Under the pieces are notes generated by a model, which did not search any database, was not told the origin of the DNA, and saw only the letters and a list, made by a program, of their open reading frames with translations. The position numbers and the translations under genes were made by a program. Positions 54,917 through 64,000 of a DNA stretch of 64,000 nt are shown piece after piece. The stretch covers positions 8,721,001 through 8,785,000 of the forward strand of contig NZ_CP117866.1 of NCBI RefSeq assembly GCF_028736035.1, in the 5' to 3' direction. This DNA is from Streptomyces sp. T12. GTDB lineage: Bacteria > Actinomycetota > Actinomycetes > Streptomycetales > Streptomycetaceae. The number at the start of each line of letters is the position of its first letter. The first letter of the stretch is position 1.

Positions 54917-56542
54917 TCAGCCCTTCAGCTGCTCGTACGCCGGCAGCGTCAGGAAGTCCGCGTAGTCCTCGTCGAGGGAGACCTCCAGGAGCAGGTCGTG
55001 GGCCTGCTGCCAGTGGCCGGCCGCGAAGGCCTCCTCGCCGATCTCGGTGCGGATGTTCGCCAGTTCCTCGGCGGCGACCTTGCGGGCCAGCTCCGGCGTG
55101 GCCTTCTCGCCGTTCTCGAACTCGACGCCCGCGTTGATCCACTGCCAGATCTGCGAGCGGGAGATCTCGGCGGTGGCCGCGTCCTCCATGAGGTTGAAGA
55201 TGGCGACCGCGCCGAGGCCGCGCAGCCAGGCCTCGATGTAACGGATGCCGACCTGCACGGCGTTGATCAGGCCGTTGTACGTCGGCTTGGCGTCCAGGGA
55301 GTCGATGGCGATCAGGTCGGCCGCCTCGACGTGGACGTCCTCGCGCAGGCGGTCCTTCTGGTTCGGCTTGTCGCCGAGGACCTTGTCGAAGGACTCCATG
55401 GCGATCGGGACGAGGTCGGGGTGGGCGACCCAGGAGCCGTCGAAGCCGTCGCCGGCCTCGCGGTCCTTGTCGGCGCGGACCTTCTCGAAGGCCACCTTGT
55501 TGACCTCGGCGTCCCGGCGGGACGGGATGAACGCCGCCATGCCGCCGATCGCGTGCGCGCCGCGCTTGTGGCAGGTACGGACGAGGAGTTCGGTGTACGC
55601 GCGCATGAACGGGGCCGTCATCGTGACCGCGTTGCGGTCCGGCAGGACGAACTTGGCGCCGCCGTCGCGGAAGTTCTTGACGATGGAGAACAGGTAGTCC
55701 CAGCGGCCCGCGTTCAACCCGGCGGCGTGGTCGCGGAGTTCGTAGAGGATCTCCTCCATCTCGTACGCGGCCGTGATCGTCTCGATCAGCACGGTCGCGC
55801 GGACGGTGCCCTGCGGGATGCCGACGTAGTCCTGGGCGAAGACGAACACCTCGTTCCAGAGGCGGGCCTCCAGGTGCGACTCCGTCTTCGGGAGGTAGAA
55901 GTACGGGCCCTTGCCGAGGTCGAGCAGGCGCTGGGCGTTGTGGAAGAAGTACAGGCCGAAGTCGACCAGCGCACCGGGGACAGCGGTGCCGTCCGCATCC
56001 ACGAGGTGGCGCTCGTTCAGGTGCCAGCCGCGGGGGCGCATGACGACCGTCGCCAGCTCCTCGTTCGGGCGCAGGGCGTACGACTTGCCGGTGCGCTCGT
56101 CCGTGAAGTCGATGTTCCTGGTGTAGGCGTCGGCCATGTTCACCTGGCCGAGGATCACGTTCTCCCAGGTGGGCGCCGAGGCGTCCTCGAAGTCCGCGAG
56201 CCAGATCTTCGCGCCCGAGTTGAGGGCGTTGATGCTCATCTTGCGGTCGGTGGGGCCGGTGATCTCCACCCGGCGGTCCTGCAGCGCCGGCGGGCACGGG
56301 CCCACCCTCCAGGAGTCGTCCGCGCGGATCGCGGCCGTCTCGGGGAGGAAGTCGAGCGTGGAGGTACGGGCGATCTCGGCGCGGCGCTCGGCGCGGCGGG
56401 CGAGGAGCTCGTCACGCCGGGGCGTGAACCGGCGGTGCAGCTCGGCCACGAAGGCGAGGGCCGCCTCGTTAAGGACCTCCTCCTGCCGGGGCAGGGGCTC
56501 GGCGTCGACGATGGCCAGCGGGGACGGCGCTGGTGCGGACAT
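54917..56542 (-). CDS. aceB: Malate synthase (type A)
   Basis: A 541-residue enzyme condensing glyoxylate with acetyl-CoA to malate. Signature blocks: [20 protein letters not shown] followed by [43 protein letters not shown] (catalytic Asp/Glu region), and [10 protein letters not shown]. It draws glyoxylate from allantoin into the TCA cycle. The promoter has two TTCC-type palindromes with 21-bp spacing and one TCAAC-type box (56650-56702), placing it in the inferred regulon. Confidence 0.95.
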   Translation of the reverse strand: MSAPAPSPLAIVDAEPLPRQEEVLNEAALAFVAELHRRFTPRRDELLARRAERRAEIARTSTLDFLPETAAIRADDSWRVGPCPPALQDRRVEITGPTDRKMSINALNSGAKIWLADFEDASAPTWENVILGQVNMADAYTRNIDFTDERTGKSYALRPNEELATVVMRPRGWHLNERHLVDADGTAVPGALVDFGLYFFHNAQRLLDLGKGPYFYLPKTESHLEARLWNEVFVFAQDYVGIPQGTVRATVLIETITAAYEMEEILYELRDHAAGLNAGRWDYLFSIVKNFRDGGAKFVLPDRNAVTMTAPFMRAYTELLVRTCHKRGAHAIGGMAAFIPSRRDAEVNKVAFEKVRADKDREAGDGFDGSWVAHPDLVPIAMESFDKVLGDKPNQKDRLREDVHVEAADLIAIDSLDAKPTYNGLINAVQVGIRYIEAWLRGLGAVAIFNLMEDAATAEISRSQIWQWINAGVEFENGEKATPELARKVAAEELANIRTEIGEEAFAAGHWQQAHDLLLEVSLDEDYADFLTLPAYEQLKG

Positions 56543-56649
56543 GAGCTGTCACTTCCTTCAGCGAACTACGAAGACGAGCGGTCGAGCTTTGGCACCGGGT
56601 GCCAGTCTTCCCGGATACGACGAGGAACGCCCGTGGAGCGGACGGGCGC

Positions 56650-56702
56650 TTCTGAACAGTGGATACTAGTTTCCTCATGGTGGAAGTTCAATCGTTTGTT
56701 GA
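56650..56702. promoter_or_regulatory. aceB operator region with both palindrome types
   Basis: TTCTG-N5-TGGAT at 56650-56664 and TTCCT-N5-TGGAA at 56671-56685, with starts exactly 21 bp apart; then TCAAT-N5-GTTGA at 56688-56702. Same layout as gcl, hyi and allR-allB. Confidence 0.65.
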
Positions 56703-56751
56703 TGTCGAGATTCTCTGAGTCGAGGGAACGTGGCTCTGGGTGCCACCCCCC

Positions 56752-57354
56752 TTACTCAAGGTGGGCGAGATCGGCCTCGGTGTCGATGTCGTAGGACCGC
56801 GCCACATCCCCGCACTCGACGAGACGGATCGCCTCCTCACGCTCCTTCAGATAGGCGCGTGCCCCTCGGTCGCCGGTCGCAGTCGCCGCGATGCCCGCCC
56901 AGTGGGCGGCGCCGAAGAGGACGGGATGCCCGCGTACGCCGTCGTACGCGGCCGAGGCGAGCGACGTCTCGTCCTCGTACGCGGCGAGCACCCGCGCGAC
57001 CGCCTCCTGACCGATGCCGGGCTGGTCGACGAGCGAGACGAGCGCCGCCCTCGCCCCCGTACCGGCGAGCGAGTCGAGCCCGGCGCGCAGGGAGGACCCC
57101 ATCCCCTCGGCCCAGTCGGGGTTCTCCACCAGCACACAGTCACCGAGCTCCGCCCGCTCCCGTACGGCGGCGGCCTGCGCGCCCAGCACGACGTGCACGC
57201 GGGCACAGCCGGCCGCGCGCAGCACCCCGACGGCGTACTCGACGAGCGGCCGGCCACGGTGCCGCAGGAGTGCCTTGGGCCGTCCGCCGAGCCGTCGTCC
57301 ACCGCCCGCGGCGAGGAGCAGACCGGCGACCGGGGGTGCTTCTTTCTGCGTCAT
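56752..57354 (-). CDS. MocA/MobA-like nucleotidyltransferase
   Basis: A 200-residue NTP-transferase. The N-terminal signature is LLLAAGGGRRLGGRPKALLR; VENPDWAEGMGSSLRAGL and LVSLVDQPGIG match molybdenum-cofactor cytidylyltransferases (MocA) that mature xanthine dehydrogenase-type enzymes. No xanthine dehydrogenase gene is seen in the window, but the purine context fits. ATG 57354 is chosen as the first credible Met before the motif. The alternative, a MobA-type guanylyltransferase, is possible. Confidence 0.82.
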   Translation of the reverse strand: MTQKEAPPVAGLLLAAGGGRRLGGRPKALLRHRGRPLVEYAVGVLRAAGCARVHVVLGAQAAAVRERAELGDCVLVENPDWAEGMGSSLRAGLDSLAGTGARAALVSLVDQPGIGQEAVARVLAAYEDETSLASAAYDGVRGHPVLFGAAHWAGIAATATGDRGARAYLKEREEAIRLVECGDVARSYDIDTEADLAHLE

Positions 57355-57550
57355 GCGTCCTGCATACCTGACGTCCACGGGTGTGCCGGGTTTCCTTGGG
57401 CTGAATTTCGGTCCGTACGGTGGCGCGCCCGGCATCGGTGGCGTTTACTGACCCGCGTCCCCGGCGCCCGACCAGCGCCAGGGGGGACGACAGGGCCTGC
57501 GCGGGGGAGCGGGACTACTGGCGCACAACGGCGTGCGAGGGGGGAGTGCT

Positions 57551-57865
57551 GTGTTGCGGAGCTTGGGACAGAGGCCGGTGGCGGGCAGCGACGAGGACCC
57601 GAGGGTGGCGGAACTGCGGACGGCGGTGTCCCGTCTGCGCCGCGAACTCGCCGCGCATCCCTCCGAGTTCCCCGACCGGGGCATCGCCGAGGACGAGCTT
57701 GCCGCGCTGGCCGCGATGACGATCGACAGGGCGCCGGAGATTCCGCGGCTGCGCAGGTCGCTGCTGCTGATCGCCGGCGCGATCGGGTCGGTCAGTGCGT
57801 TGTCCCGGGGGCTGTCGGACGTGCGCGACGCCGTGGACCTGTTCGGGGAACCCCCGCGCCGCTGA
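57551..57865 (+). CDS. DUF5955-like small helical protein
   Basis: A 104-residue protein. GTG 57551 has GGGGGG upstream. Three parts: VAELRTAVSRLRRELAAHPS, DELAALAAMTIDRAPEIP and RRSLLLIAGAIGSVSALSRG followed by LSDVRDAVDLF. I recognise the layout as the DUF5955 family from memory. The same arrangement appears in residues 40-129 of the protein at 53221-53610, although that one carries an extra AGRD motif. Function unknown. Convergent with the next gene (27-bp gap). Confidence 0.65.
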   Translation: MLRSLGQRPVAGSDEDPRVAELRTAVSRLRRELAAHPSEFPDRGIAEDELAALAAMTIDRAPEIPRLRRSLLLIAGAIGSVSALSRGLSDVRDAVDLFGEPPRR

Positions 57866-57892
57866 ACCGTGGCCGGCCCGCACGCCCCGCGC

Positions 57893-58201
57893 TCAGATGT
57901 CGACGACCGTCTCGTAGCCGCTGCTCTGCATGTCCTCGCACAGGACGTAGGCGGCGTCGAAGTGCTCCTTGAACTCGGGGTCGCCCTGCCAGGCGCGCAT
58001 CGAGTCCAGGTCCTGCCAGGTGGCGAAGGACAGGAAGGAGTTCGGGCTCCTGAGGTCTCGGATCAGCCGGGCCCCGAGGAACCCCTGGTGCGCCTCTTTG
58101 GTCCAGGTGAGGAATTCCCGCCAGCGCTCGATGAACTCGTCGGCGCTGCCCTCTTTGACCGACCACTTTCCCGAGGACCAGTGCTTGTTCTCCTGCAGCA
58201 T
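57893..58201 (-). CDS. Antibiotic biosynthesis monooxygenase-domain (ABM-like) protein
   Basis: A 102-residue ferredoxin-like dimeric alpha/beta protein. KWSVKEGSADEFIERWREFL, GARLIRDLRSPNSFLSFATW and MRAWQGDPEFKEHFDAAYVL match the ABM/heme-degrading monooxygenase family. ATG 58201 has GAGG at 7-8 bp; a GTG at 58210 would add three residues. Enzyme activity is unproven for many members. It lies just downstream of allR on the same strand (58-bp gap). Confidence 0.82.
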   Translation of the reverse strand: MLQENKHWSSGKWSVKEGSADEFIERWREFLTWTKEAHQGFLGARLIRDLRSPNSFLSFATWQDLDSMRAWQGDPEFKEHFDAAYVLCEDMQSSGYETVVDI

Positions 58202-58258
58202 GGTGGCCACCTCGCTCTGCGATGGTCCCCTGCCCCCAGGGTAGGCGCGCCCGCGGAT

Positions 58259-59059
58259 CTACGCCGTCGGAGTCGAGGTCGCCAGCGCCTCGGACAGCTC
58301 CATGGCCACCTGCTGCAGCACCGGCACGATCTTGTCCGTCGCCGCCTCCGTGACGCGGCCCGCCGGGCCCGAGATCGAAATGGCGGCCGCGGTGGGGGAG
58401 TTGGGGACCGAGACCGCGAGGCAGCGGACACCGACCTCCTGCTCGTTGTCGTCGACCGCGTAGCCGTGGCGCCGCACGTCCTCCAGGGCCGCCAGGAAGC
58501 CGTCCGGGGTGGTGATCGTCTTCTCCGTGGCGGCCGGCATGCCGGTGCGGTACAGCAGGGCGCGCACCTCCTCCGGCGGGAACCCGGCGAGCAGCGCCTT
58601 GCCGACACCCGTGGAGTGCGGCAGCACGCGCCGGCCGACCTCGGTGAACATACGCATTGAGTGCTTGGACGGCACCTGGGCGACGTACACGATCTCGTCA
58701 CCGTCGAGCAGGGCCATGTTCGCCGTCTCGCCGGTCTCCTCGACCAGCCGGGCCAGGTAGGGCCGGGCCCAGGTACCGAGGAGCCGGGCGGCGGACTCGC
58801 CGAGGCGGATCAGGCGCGGGCCGAGGGCGTAGCGGCGGTTGGGCTGCTGGCGTACGTATCCGCACGCCACCAGCGTCCGCATGAGGCGGTGGATGGTGGG
58901 CAGCGGCAGCCCGCTGCTCGCGGACAGCTCGCTCAGACCGACCTCGCCGCCCGCGTCCGCCATCCTCTCCAGCAGGTCGAAGGCGCGCTCGAGGGACTGG
59001 ACGCCGCCACTGTTGCTGGACCTGGCGGAGTCGGTGGTGCTGGCGCTGGACGTCGGCAC
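58259..59059 (-). CDS. allR: IclR-family transcriptional regulator (AllR)
   Basis: A 266-residue regulator. Residues about 20-80 are the IclR winged helix (GGVQSLERAFDLLERMADAG, LPLPTIHRLMRTLVACGYV); residues 95-250 are the effector domain (ETANMALLDGDEIVYVAQVP, GVGKALLAGFPPEEV, VRCLAVSVPN). It is divergent from allantoinase, the position of AllR, which is established in S. coelicolor as the allantoin-pathway regulator. IclR proteins bind GGAA/TTCC-type palindromes, which agrees with the paired sites at gcl, hyi, aceB and here. GTG start with AAAGGAA upstream. Confidence 0.88.
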   Translation of the reverse strand: MPTSSASTTDSARSSNSGGVQSLERAFDLLERMADAGGEVGLSELSASSGLPLPTIHRLMRTLVACGYVRQQPNRRYALGPRLIRLGESAARLLGTWARPYLARLVEETGETANMALLDGDEIVYVAQVPSKHSMRMFTEVGRRVLPHSTGVGKALLAGFPPEEVRALLYRTGMPAATEKTITTPDGFLAALEDVRRHGYAVDDNEQEVGVRCLAVSVPNSPTAAAISISGPAGRVTEAATDKIVPVLQQVAMELSEALATSTPTA

Positions 59060-59138
59060 GGCGCGTTCCTTTCGGGACCGGTGGGAGGGCGCAAGCCTAC
59101 CCGCCAGTCGGTTGACTCCCCGCTTGTACGTAGCTACG

Positions 59139-59282
59139 TTCTGCGTGCTGGAATTCTAATTCCGCTTTGTGGAAACGTCCAGAGTGCATGGGGTGGGTGC
59201 ACTGTGGAGAAGTGTGCCCTTGACGGCGCGGAAGCGGGAGCGGAGACTCCTTCAACAGAAAGTTGAATTCCGTTACGCGGAA
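59139..59282. promoter_or_regulatory. allR-allB intergenic operators
   Basis: TTCTG-N5-TGGAA at 59139-59153 and TTCCG-N5-TGGAA at 59160-59174 (starts 21 bp apart) lie near allR. TCAAC-N5-GTTGA at 59252-59266 (extended to TTCAAC/GTTGAA) and the perfect TTCCG-N5-CGGAA at 59268-59282 lie near allB, 26 bp before its start. Both genes would be controlled by the same regulator(s). Confidence 0.68.
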
Positions 59283-59308
59283 GTTAACGGCGGCAGAGAG
59301 GGGCTCGG

Positions 59309-60646
59309 GTGTCCGACGTCGAACTGGTGCTGCGCTCGACGCGCGTCATCACCCCGGAGGGGACGCGGGCCGCTTCGGTCGCGGTCTCCGCCGGCAAGAT
59401 CACGGCCGTACTCGGGTACGACGCCGACGTTCCGGCCGGTGCCCGGCTGGAGGACTTCGGCGACGACGTCCTGCTGCCCGGCCTGGTCGACACGCACGTG
59501 CACGTCAACGACCCCGGCCGCACCGAGTGGGAGGGCTTCTGGACCGCCACGCGCGCGGCGGCGGCCGGCGGCATCACCACCCTCGTCGACATGCCGCTCA
59601 ACTCCCTCCCGCCCACCACGACGGTCGACAACCTCCGCACCAAGCAGGACGTGGCCGCCGACAAGGCGCACATCGACGTCGGCTTCTGGGGCGGGGCCCT
59701 GCCCGACAACGTCAAGGACCTGCGCCCGCTGCACGAGGCCGGCGTCTTCGGCTTCAAGGCCTTCCTGTCGCCGTCCGGTGTCGACGAGTTCCCGCACCTC
59801 GACCAGGACCGGCTCGCCCAGTCCCTGGCCGAGATCGCCTCCTTCGGTGGCCTGCTCATCGTGCACGCCGAGGACCCGCACCACCTCGACGCCGCCCCGC
59901 AGCAGGGCGGCCCCAAGTACGCCGACTTCCTGGCCTCACGCCCGCGCGACGCGGAGGACACGGCGATCGCCCAGCTGATCGACCAGGCGAAGCGTCTCCA
60001 CGCGCGCGTACACGTACTCCACCTCTCGTCGAGCGACGCGCTGCCGCTGATCGCCGAGGCCAAGCGGGACGGCGTACGGATCACCGTCGAGACCTGCCCG
60101 CACTACCTGACCCTGACCGCCGAGGAAGTCCCGGACGGCGCCAGCGAGTTCAAGTGCTGCCCGCCGATCCGCGAGTCCGCCAACCAGGACCTGCTCTGGC
60201 AGGCGCTGGCCGACGGCACGATCGACTGCGTGGTGACCGACCACTCGCCGTCCACGGCCGACCTGAAGACGGACGATTTCGCGACCGCCTGGGGCGGCAT
60301 CTCCGGACTCCAGCTGAGCCTGGCGGCGGTGTGGACCGAGGCCCGCCGGCGCGGGCACGGCCTTGAGGACGTGGTCCGCTGGATGTCCGCGCGGACGGCG
60401 CAGCTCGTCGGACTGGATCAGAAGGGCGCCATCGAGGCGGGCCGCGACGCCGACTTCGCCGTCCTCGCGCCCGACGAGACGTTCACCGTGGACCCGGCCG
60501 CCCTCCAGCACCGCAACCGTGTGACGGCGTACGCGGGCAAGACCCTGTACGGCGTCGTGAAGTCCACCTGGCTGCGCGGCGAACGCATCGTGGCCGAGGG
60601 CGAGTTCACCGACCCGAAGGGCCACCTGCTCACCCGCGCCCACTGA
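59309..60646 (+). CDS. allB: Allantoinase
   Basis: A 445-residue cyclic amidohydrolase opening allantoin to allantoate. Dinuclear metal site: [17 protein letters not shown] (HxH), [10 protein letters not shown] (carboxylated Lys), [12 protein letters not shown] and [13 protein letters not shown] (His ligands), [11 protein letters not shown] (Asp). The N-terminal [17 protein letters not shown] is the composite domain of the family. GTG start at 59309; palindromes just upstream. First gene of allB-alc (47-bp gap). Confidence 0.95.
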   Translation: MSDVELVLRSTRVITPEGTRAASVAVSAGKITAVLGYDADVPAGARLEDFGDDVLLPGLVDTHVHVNDPGRTEWEGFWTATRAAAAGGITTLVDMPLNSLPPTTTVDNLRTKQDVAADKAHIDVGFWGGALPDNVKDLRPLHEAGVFGFKAFLSPSGVDEFPHLDQDRLAQSLAEIASFGGLLIVHAEDPHHLDAAPQQGGPKYADFLASRPRDAEDTAIAQLIDQAKRLHARVHVLHLSSSDALPLIAEAKRDGVRITVETCPHYLTLTAEEVPDGASEFKCCPPIRESANQDLLWQALADGTIDCVVTDHSPSTADLKTDDFATAWGGISGLQLSLAAVWTEARRRGHGLEDVVRWMSARTAQLVGLDQKGAIEAGRDADFAVLAPDETFTVDPAALQHRNRVTAYAGKTLYGVVKSTWLRGERIVAEGEFTDPKGHLLTRAH

Positions 60647-60693
60647 CCACCTCTCCCGCACCCGCAGCGGCCGATTCCTGAAAGGCACACCTC

Positions 60694-61809
60694 GTGACGG
60701 CGATACCCAGCTTCACTGGCGACGCGAACCCCTACGGAGGCGGCGACCCGTACGCGGACTACCGCACCGCCGACTTCCCCTTCACCCAGTACGCCAACCT
60801 CGCCGACCGCCGGCTCGGCGCCGGTGTCGTCGCCGCCAACGACGAGTTCTTCGCCCAGCGCGAGAACCTGCTGGTGCCCGAGCGGGCCGAGTTCGACCCC
60901 GAGCACTTCGGGCACAAGGGCAAGATCATGGACGGCTGGGAGACCCGGCGGCGGCGCGGTGCCTCCGCCGAGCACCCGTGGCCGACGGCCGAGGACCACG
61001 ACTGGGCGCTGGTACGCCTCGGCGCGCCCGGCGTGATCCGCGGGATCGTCGTCGACACCGCCCACTTCCGCGGCAACTACCCGCAGGCGGTGTCCGTCGA
61101 GGGCACCTCGGTGCCGGGCTCTCCGTCGCCCGAGGAACTGCTGGCGGACGACGTGAAGTGGACCCCGCTGGTGCCGCGCACGCCGGTGGGCGGGCATGCG
61201 GAGAATGGTTTCTCCATCGCCGTCGAACAGCGCTTCACCCACCTGCGGGTCAACCAGCACCCCGACGGCGGCATCGCACGCCTGCGCGTGTACGGCGAGG
61301 TGGCACCGGACCCGCAGTGGCTGGAGGTGCTCGGCACCTTCGACGTGGTCGCCCTGGAGAACGGCGGCCAGGTCGAGGACGCCTCCAACCTCTTCTACTC
61401 GCCCGCTACGAACACCATCCAGCCGGGCCGCTCCCGCAAGATGGACGACGGCTGGGAGACGCGCCGACGCCGCGACCAGGGCAACGACTGGATCCGCTAC
61501 CGGCTGGTGGCGCAGTCCCAGATCCGGGCGATCGAGATCGACACGGCGTACCTGAAGGGCAACAGCGCGGGCTGGGCATCGGTGTCGGTGAAGGACGGCG
61601 AGGACGGTGAGTGGACCGAGGTCCTCCCGCGCACCCGCCTCCAGCCCGACACCAACCACCGCTTCGTCCTGCCGACCCCCGCCGTCGGCACGCACGCGCG
61701 CGTGGACATCTTCCCGGACGGCGGCATCTCCCGCCTGCGGCTGCACGGCTCGCTGACGCAGCAGGGGGTGGCGGGGCTGGCGGCTCGGCATCAGGAGCTG
61801 GGCGGCTGA
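60694..61809 (+). CDS. alc: Allantoicase
   Basis: A 371-residue enzyme splitting allantoate into urea and ureidoglycolate. The protein is a tandem repeat of two jelly-roll domains, each carrying the catalytic DGWETRRRR signature (about residues 80-88 and 250-258), with GIVVDTAHFRGNYP and AIEIDTAYLKGNSAG as the matching strands. AAGG lies 8 bp before the GTG. No ureidoglycolate lyase gene is visible, so that step to glyoxylate must be encoded elsewhere. Confidence 0.95.
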   Translation: MTAIPSFTGDANPYGGGDPYADYRTADFPFTQYANLADRRLGAGVVAANDEFFAQRENLLVPERAEFDPEHFGHKGKIMDGWETRRRRGASAEHPWPTAEDHDWALVRLGAPGVIRGIVVDTAHFRGNYPQAVSVEGTSVPGSPSPEELLADDVKWTPLVPRTPVGGHAENGFSIAVEQRFTHLRVNQHPDGGIARLRVYGEVAPDPQWLEVLGTFDVVALENGGQVEDASNLFYSPATNTIQPGRSRKMDDGWETRRRRDQGNDWIRYRLVAQSQIRAIEIDTAYLKGNSAGWASVSVKDGEDGEWTEVLPRTRLQPDTNHRFVLPTPAVGTHARVDIFPDGGISRLRLHGSLTQQGVAGLAARHQELGG

Positions 61810-61842
61810 GACCCTGGCGCGCTGACGCGCGACGGCTGACCC

Positions 61843-61880
61843 GTGAGGCGCACCGGCTGGACAGCACCGGTGCGCCTCAC
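61843..61880. terminator. Perfect 14-bp bidirectional terminator
   Basis: Arms 61843-61856 and 61867-61880 with a 10-nt loop, between alc and the convergent SDR gene. Confidence 0.85.
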
Positions 61881-61885
61881 GCATG

Positions 61886-62653
61886 TCACGCGGCGTGGCC
61901 GCCGTCGATCGCGAACTCCGTCCCCGTGACGTAGTCCGCCGCGGCCAGGTACGCGACCATCGACGCCACCTCCTCGGCCGTGCCGAAACGCCCCAGCGCG
62001 GTCATCACCGCCTGGCCGGCCGCGTACGGGCCGTCGGCGGGGTTCATGTCCGTGTCGATGGGGCCGGGGTGGACGATGTTCGCCGTGATGCCGCGCGGGC
62101 CCAGTTCGCGGGCCAGGGCTTTCGTCAGGCCGATCAGGGCCGACTTGCTGGTCGCGTAGAGCGTTCCGCCGGGGCCCGGCACGCGCTGGGTCATGCAGCT
62201 GCCGATCGTGATGATCCGACCTCCTGCCGGCATGCGGGCGGCCGCTGCCTGCGAGGCCAGGAACACGCCCCGCACGTTCACGGCGAGGACCCGGTCCACG
62301 TCCGCGAGCGACAGGCCCTCCAGGGGGCCCAGTACGCCGACGCCGGCGTTGTTCACCAGCACGTCCAGGCCGCCCAGTGCCTCCGCCGTACGCTTCACCG
62401 CGTCCGCAGCCTCGTCCGCGTCCGCGGAGTCCGCCCGCAGGGCCACGGCCCGCCGTCCCAGCGCCTGAACGGCCCGTACGACCTCCTCGGCCGCCTCCTT
62501 GCCGCTGACGTAGGTCACGGCGACGTCCGCGCCCTCCCGCGCGAGCCGCAGTGCCGTGGCCGCGCCGATGCCGCGGCTGCCGCCGGTGACCAGGGCGACC
62601 TTGCCGTGCAGGGTTCCGTGAGTGGCTGTCATGGGTCCGTAAGTCGTTGTCAT
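61886..62653 (-). CDS. Short-chain dehydrogenase/reductase (FabG-like)
   Basis: A 255-residue classical SDR. The cofactor loop is VALVTGGSRGIGAATA, NNAGVGVLG the central motif, and the catalytic Ser-Tyr-Lys is visible in ITIGSCM...GTLYATSKSALIGL (YxxxK). The Asp/Arg pattern suggests NADP. Substrate unknown; not obviously part of the purine regulon. ATG 62653 has a G-rich site upstream; ATG 62632 would remove seven residues. Confidence 0.88.
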   Translation of the reverse strand: MTTTYGPMTATHGTLHGKVALVTGGSRGIGAATALRLAREGADVAVTYVSGKEAAEEVVRAVQALGRRAVALRADSADADEAADAVKRTAEALGGLDVLVNNAGVGVLGPLEGLSLADVDRVLAVNVRGVFLASQAAAARMPAGGRIITIGSCMTQRVPGPGGTLYATSKSALIGLTKALARELGPRGITANIVHPGPIDTDMNPADGPYAAGQAVMTALGRFGTAEEVASMVAYLAAADYVTGTEFAIDGGHAA

Positions 62654-62795
62654 GGATCCATCCCAGCGCCGCGCGGCCCGAAGTGCTGGCGGCGAACGGA
62701 CACCGAGATCGTGGGGAACCGGAACCCTGGCGGAACTGGGTAGACCCGGTGGTACCGGTCGGAACTCTTTGCTCCGGTTCCCTCGTTCCCTCCAC

Positions 62796-63623
62796 GTGAC
62801 TCTTCAGCAAGAAATCGTCGGCAACGCCATGCAGATGGCGGTCGTCAGCCTGCGGCCCGGTCAGACCGTGTACTGCGAGGCGGGCAAGTTCCTCTTCAAG
62901 ACCACCAACGTGACCATGGAGACCCGCCTGACCGGCCCGTCGAACGGCCAGCCACCCCAAGGCGTCCCGACCGCCGGCGGCGGTGGCGGCGGCATGGGCG
63001 GCATGCTGCGCCAGGCCATGGGCACCGCCATGCAGGTCGGCCAGCGCGTCCTCGCGGGCGAGTCGATCGCGTTCCAGTACTTCACGTCCCAGGGCGGCGA
63101 GGGCACCGTCGGCTTCGCGGGCGTACTCCCGGGCGAGATGCGCGCACTGGAGCTCGACGGCACGCGCGCGTGGTTCGCCGAGAAGGACGCTTTCGTCGCC
63201 GCCGAGTCCACCGTCGACTTCGGCATCGCCTTCCAGGGCGGCAGGACCGGCATGAAGGGCGGCGAGGGCTTCGTCCTGGAGAAGTTCACCGGGCACGGCA
63301 CGGTGATCATCGCCGGCGCGGGCAACTTCATCGACCTCAACCCGGCCGACTTCGGCGGCCGCATCGAGGTCGACACGGGCTGCGTCGTCGCCTTCGAGGA
63401 GGGCATCCAGTACGGCGTCCAGCGCGTCGGCGGCCTGAACCGGCAGGGCCTGATGAACGCCGTCTTCGGCGGCGAGGGCCTCTCCCTGGCCACCCTGGAG
63501 GGCAACGGCCGCGTCATCCTGCAGTCCCTCACCATCGAGAGCCTGGCCAACGCGCTGAAGAAGGCCCAGGGCGGCGACAAGCAGGGGCCGACGGGCGGTC
63601 TGTTCTCGACGAACGCGGGGTGA
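62796..63623 (+). CDS. AIM24/TIGR00266-family protein
   Basis: A 275-residue beta-rich protein. Family blocks: QEIVGNAMQMAVVSLRPGQT, then GKFLFKTTNVTMETRL, FAGVLPGEMRALEL, AFVAAESTVDFG and NFIDLNPADFGGRIEVDTG. A Gly-rich loop (GGGGGGMGGML) interrupts the middle. The GTG at 62796 gives the family N-terminus; ATG 62829 is alternative. Tryptophan-RNA-binding-like beta barrels of this family have no settled role. Unlinked to neighbours. Confidence 0.82.
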   Translation: MTLQQEIVGNAMQMAVVSLRPGQTVYCEAGKFLFKTTNVTMETRLTGPSNGQPPQGVPTAGGGGGGMGGMLRQAMGTAMQVGQRVLAGESIAFQYFTSQGGEGTVGFAGVLPGEMRALELDGTRAWFAEKDAFVAAESTVDFGIAFQGGRTGMKGGEGFVLEKFTGHGTVIIAGAGNFIDLNPADFGGRIEVDTGCVVAFEEGIQYGVQRVGGLNRQGLMNAVFGGEGLSLATLEGNGRVILQSLTIESLANALKKAQGGDKQGPTGGLFSTNAG

Positions 63624-63714
63624 GACGGCACACGGCCCACCGATGAGTTGCGGGTGCCGACGGGGTCTGAGGTGATGACAGCAGACCCCACCCCCCTGAA
63701 AAGAGGCACTCCTC

Positions 63715-64000
63715 ATGGGCAAGCTCGTCTCCACCCTCTTCGTCACGCTCGACGGCGTCTACCAGGCACCCGGCGGCCGGGAGGAGGACACCCGCGGCGG
63801 CTTCGAGCATGGCGGCTGGGTCTTTCCGTACGCCGACGACGACTTCGGCCAGTTCATCAACGAGGTCTTCGCGCGCCCGGCCGCCTTCCTCCTCGGGCGC
63901 CGTACGTACGACATCTTCGCGGCGTTCTGGCCGAAGGTGACCGACCCGGCCGACCCGGTCGCGTCCAAGCTCAACGCACTGCCGAAGTACGTCGCCTCCT
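63715..64000 (+). CDS. RibD/dihydrofolate reductase-family protein (partial)
   Basis: The first 95 codons of a gene cut by the window end: [20 protein letters not shown], then [20 protein letters not shown] and [14 protein letters not shown]. These match the RibD C-terminal (DHFR-like) family, NADPH-dependent reductases. A 91-bp region with AAGAGG before the ATG precedes it. No stop codon before the edge. Confidence 0.85.
   Translation, partial: MGKLVSTLFVTLDGVYQAPGGREEDTRGGFEHGGWVFPYADDDFGQFINEVFARPAAFLLGRRTYDIFAAFWPKVTDPADPVASKLNALPKYVAS

Overview
The window is a high-GC actinobacterial chromosome segment, almost certainly Streptomyces. Coding frames are strongly GC3-biased, GTG starts and 4-bp ATGA/GTGA gene overlaps are common, and regulators of the LAL-LuxR, GAF-LuxR, IclR, XRE-cupin, HxlR and AraC types are present together with paired IucA/IucC siderophore synthetases and a Streptomyces-type purine/allantoin catabolic region. 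No rRNA, tRNA, CRISPR array or prophage was seen.

Left edge, 1-12.3 kb, accessory DNA: a tyrosine recombinase fused to a DUF6262/TnpC-like tail, a gene 3' remnant on the minus strand, an XRE-cupin regulator translationally coupled to a PLP decarboxylase and a D-threonine-aldolase/D-serine-dehydratase-like enzyme, a TTA-containing metallophosphoesterase, decayed IS630, IS5 and DDE_Tnp_4 transposase fragments, two GNAT acetyltransferases, a HAD hydrolase and a deleted, frameshifted AbiEii-like nucleotidyltransferase with its intact partner gene.

12.3-25.2 kb, ordinary chromosome: CorA, a winged-helix protein, a LysE exporter, secreted trypsin, two LuxR-type regulators facing an acyl-CoA synthetase pair, a GNAT enzyme and a zinc-ribbon protein.

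25.2-37.6 kb and 54.9-61.8 kb, purine-to-glyoxylate catabolism in two blocks. Block one: glyoxylate carboligase (gcl), catalase, tartronate semialdehyde reductase (glxR), hydroxypyruvate isomerase (hyi), a small protein plus HTH regulator, then OHCU decarboxylase, HIU hydrolase, urate oxidase, a probable 8-oxoguanine deaminase and an NCS2 permease. Block two: malate synthase, a MocA-like nucleotidyltransferase, the IclR regulator AllR, allantoinase and allantoicase. The route is (8-oxo)purine or urate to HIU, OHCU, allantoin, allantoate, ureidoglycolate and glyoxylate, with glyoxylate leaving via gcl-hyi-glxR to glycerate or via malate synthase to malate. Catalase can remove the peroxide made by uricase. 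Two recurrent palindromes mark these promoters: TTCC-N7-GGAA, often paired with exactly 21 bp between starts, and TCAAC-N5-GTTGA. Together they look like the operator code of the regulon.

37.6-54.9 kb, between the blocks: a DEDD exonuclease, a membrane Ser/Thr kinase, AraC/NmrA divergent genes, a thioesterase, a histidine phosphatase, a Swiss-army-knife HAD protein, an aminotransferase ending in a 20-bp tandem repeat, an HxlR regulator with palindromic operators, a VWA/membrane protein pair, divergent IucA/IucC genes, an unexplained membrane protein plus small partner sharing an AGRD motif, and a HipA-like kinase coupled to a SelW-like redox protein.

61.8-64 kb: SDR oxidoreductase, AIM24-family protein and the start of a RibD/DHFR-like gene cut by the window end.
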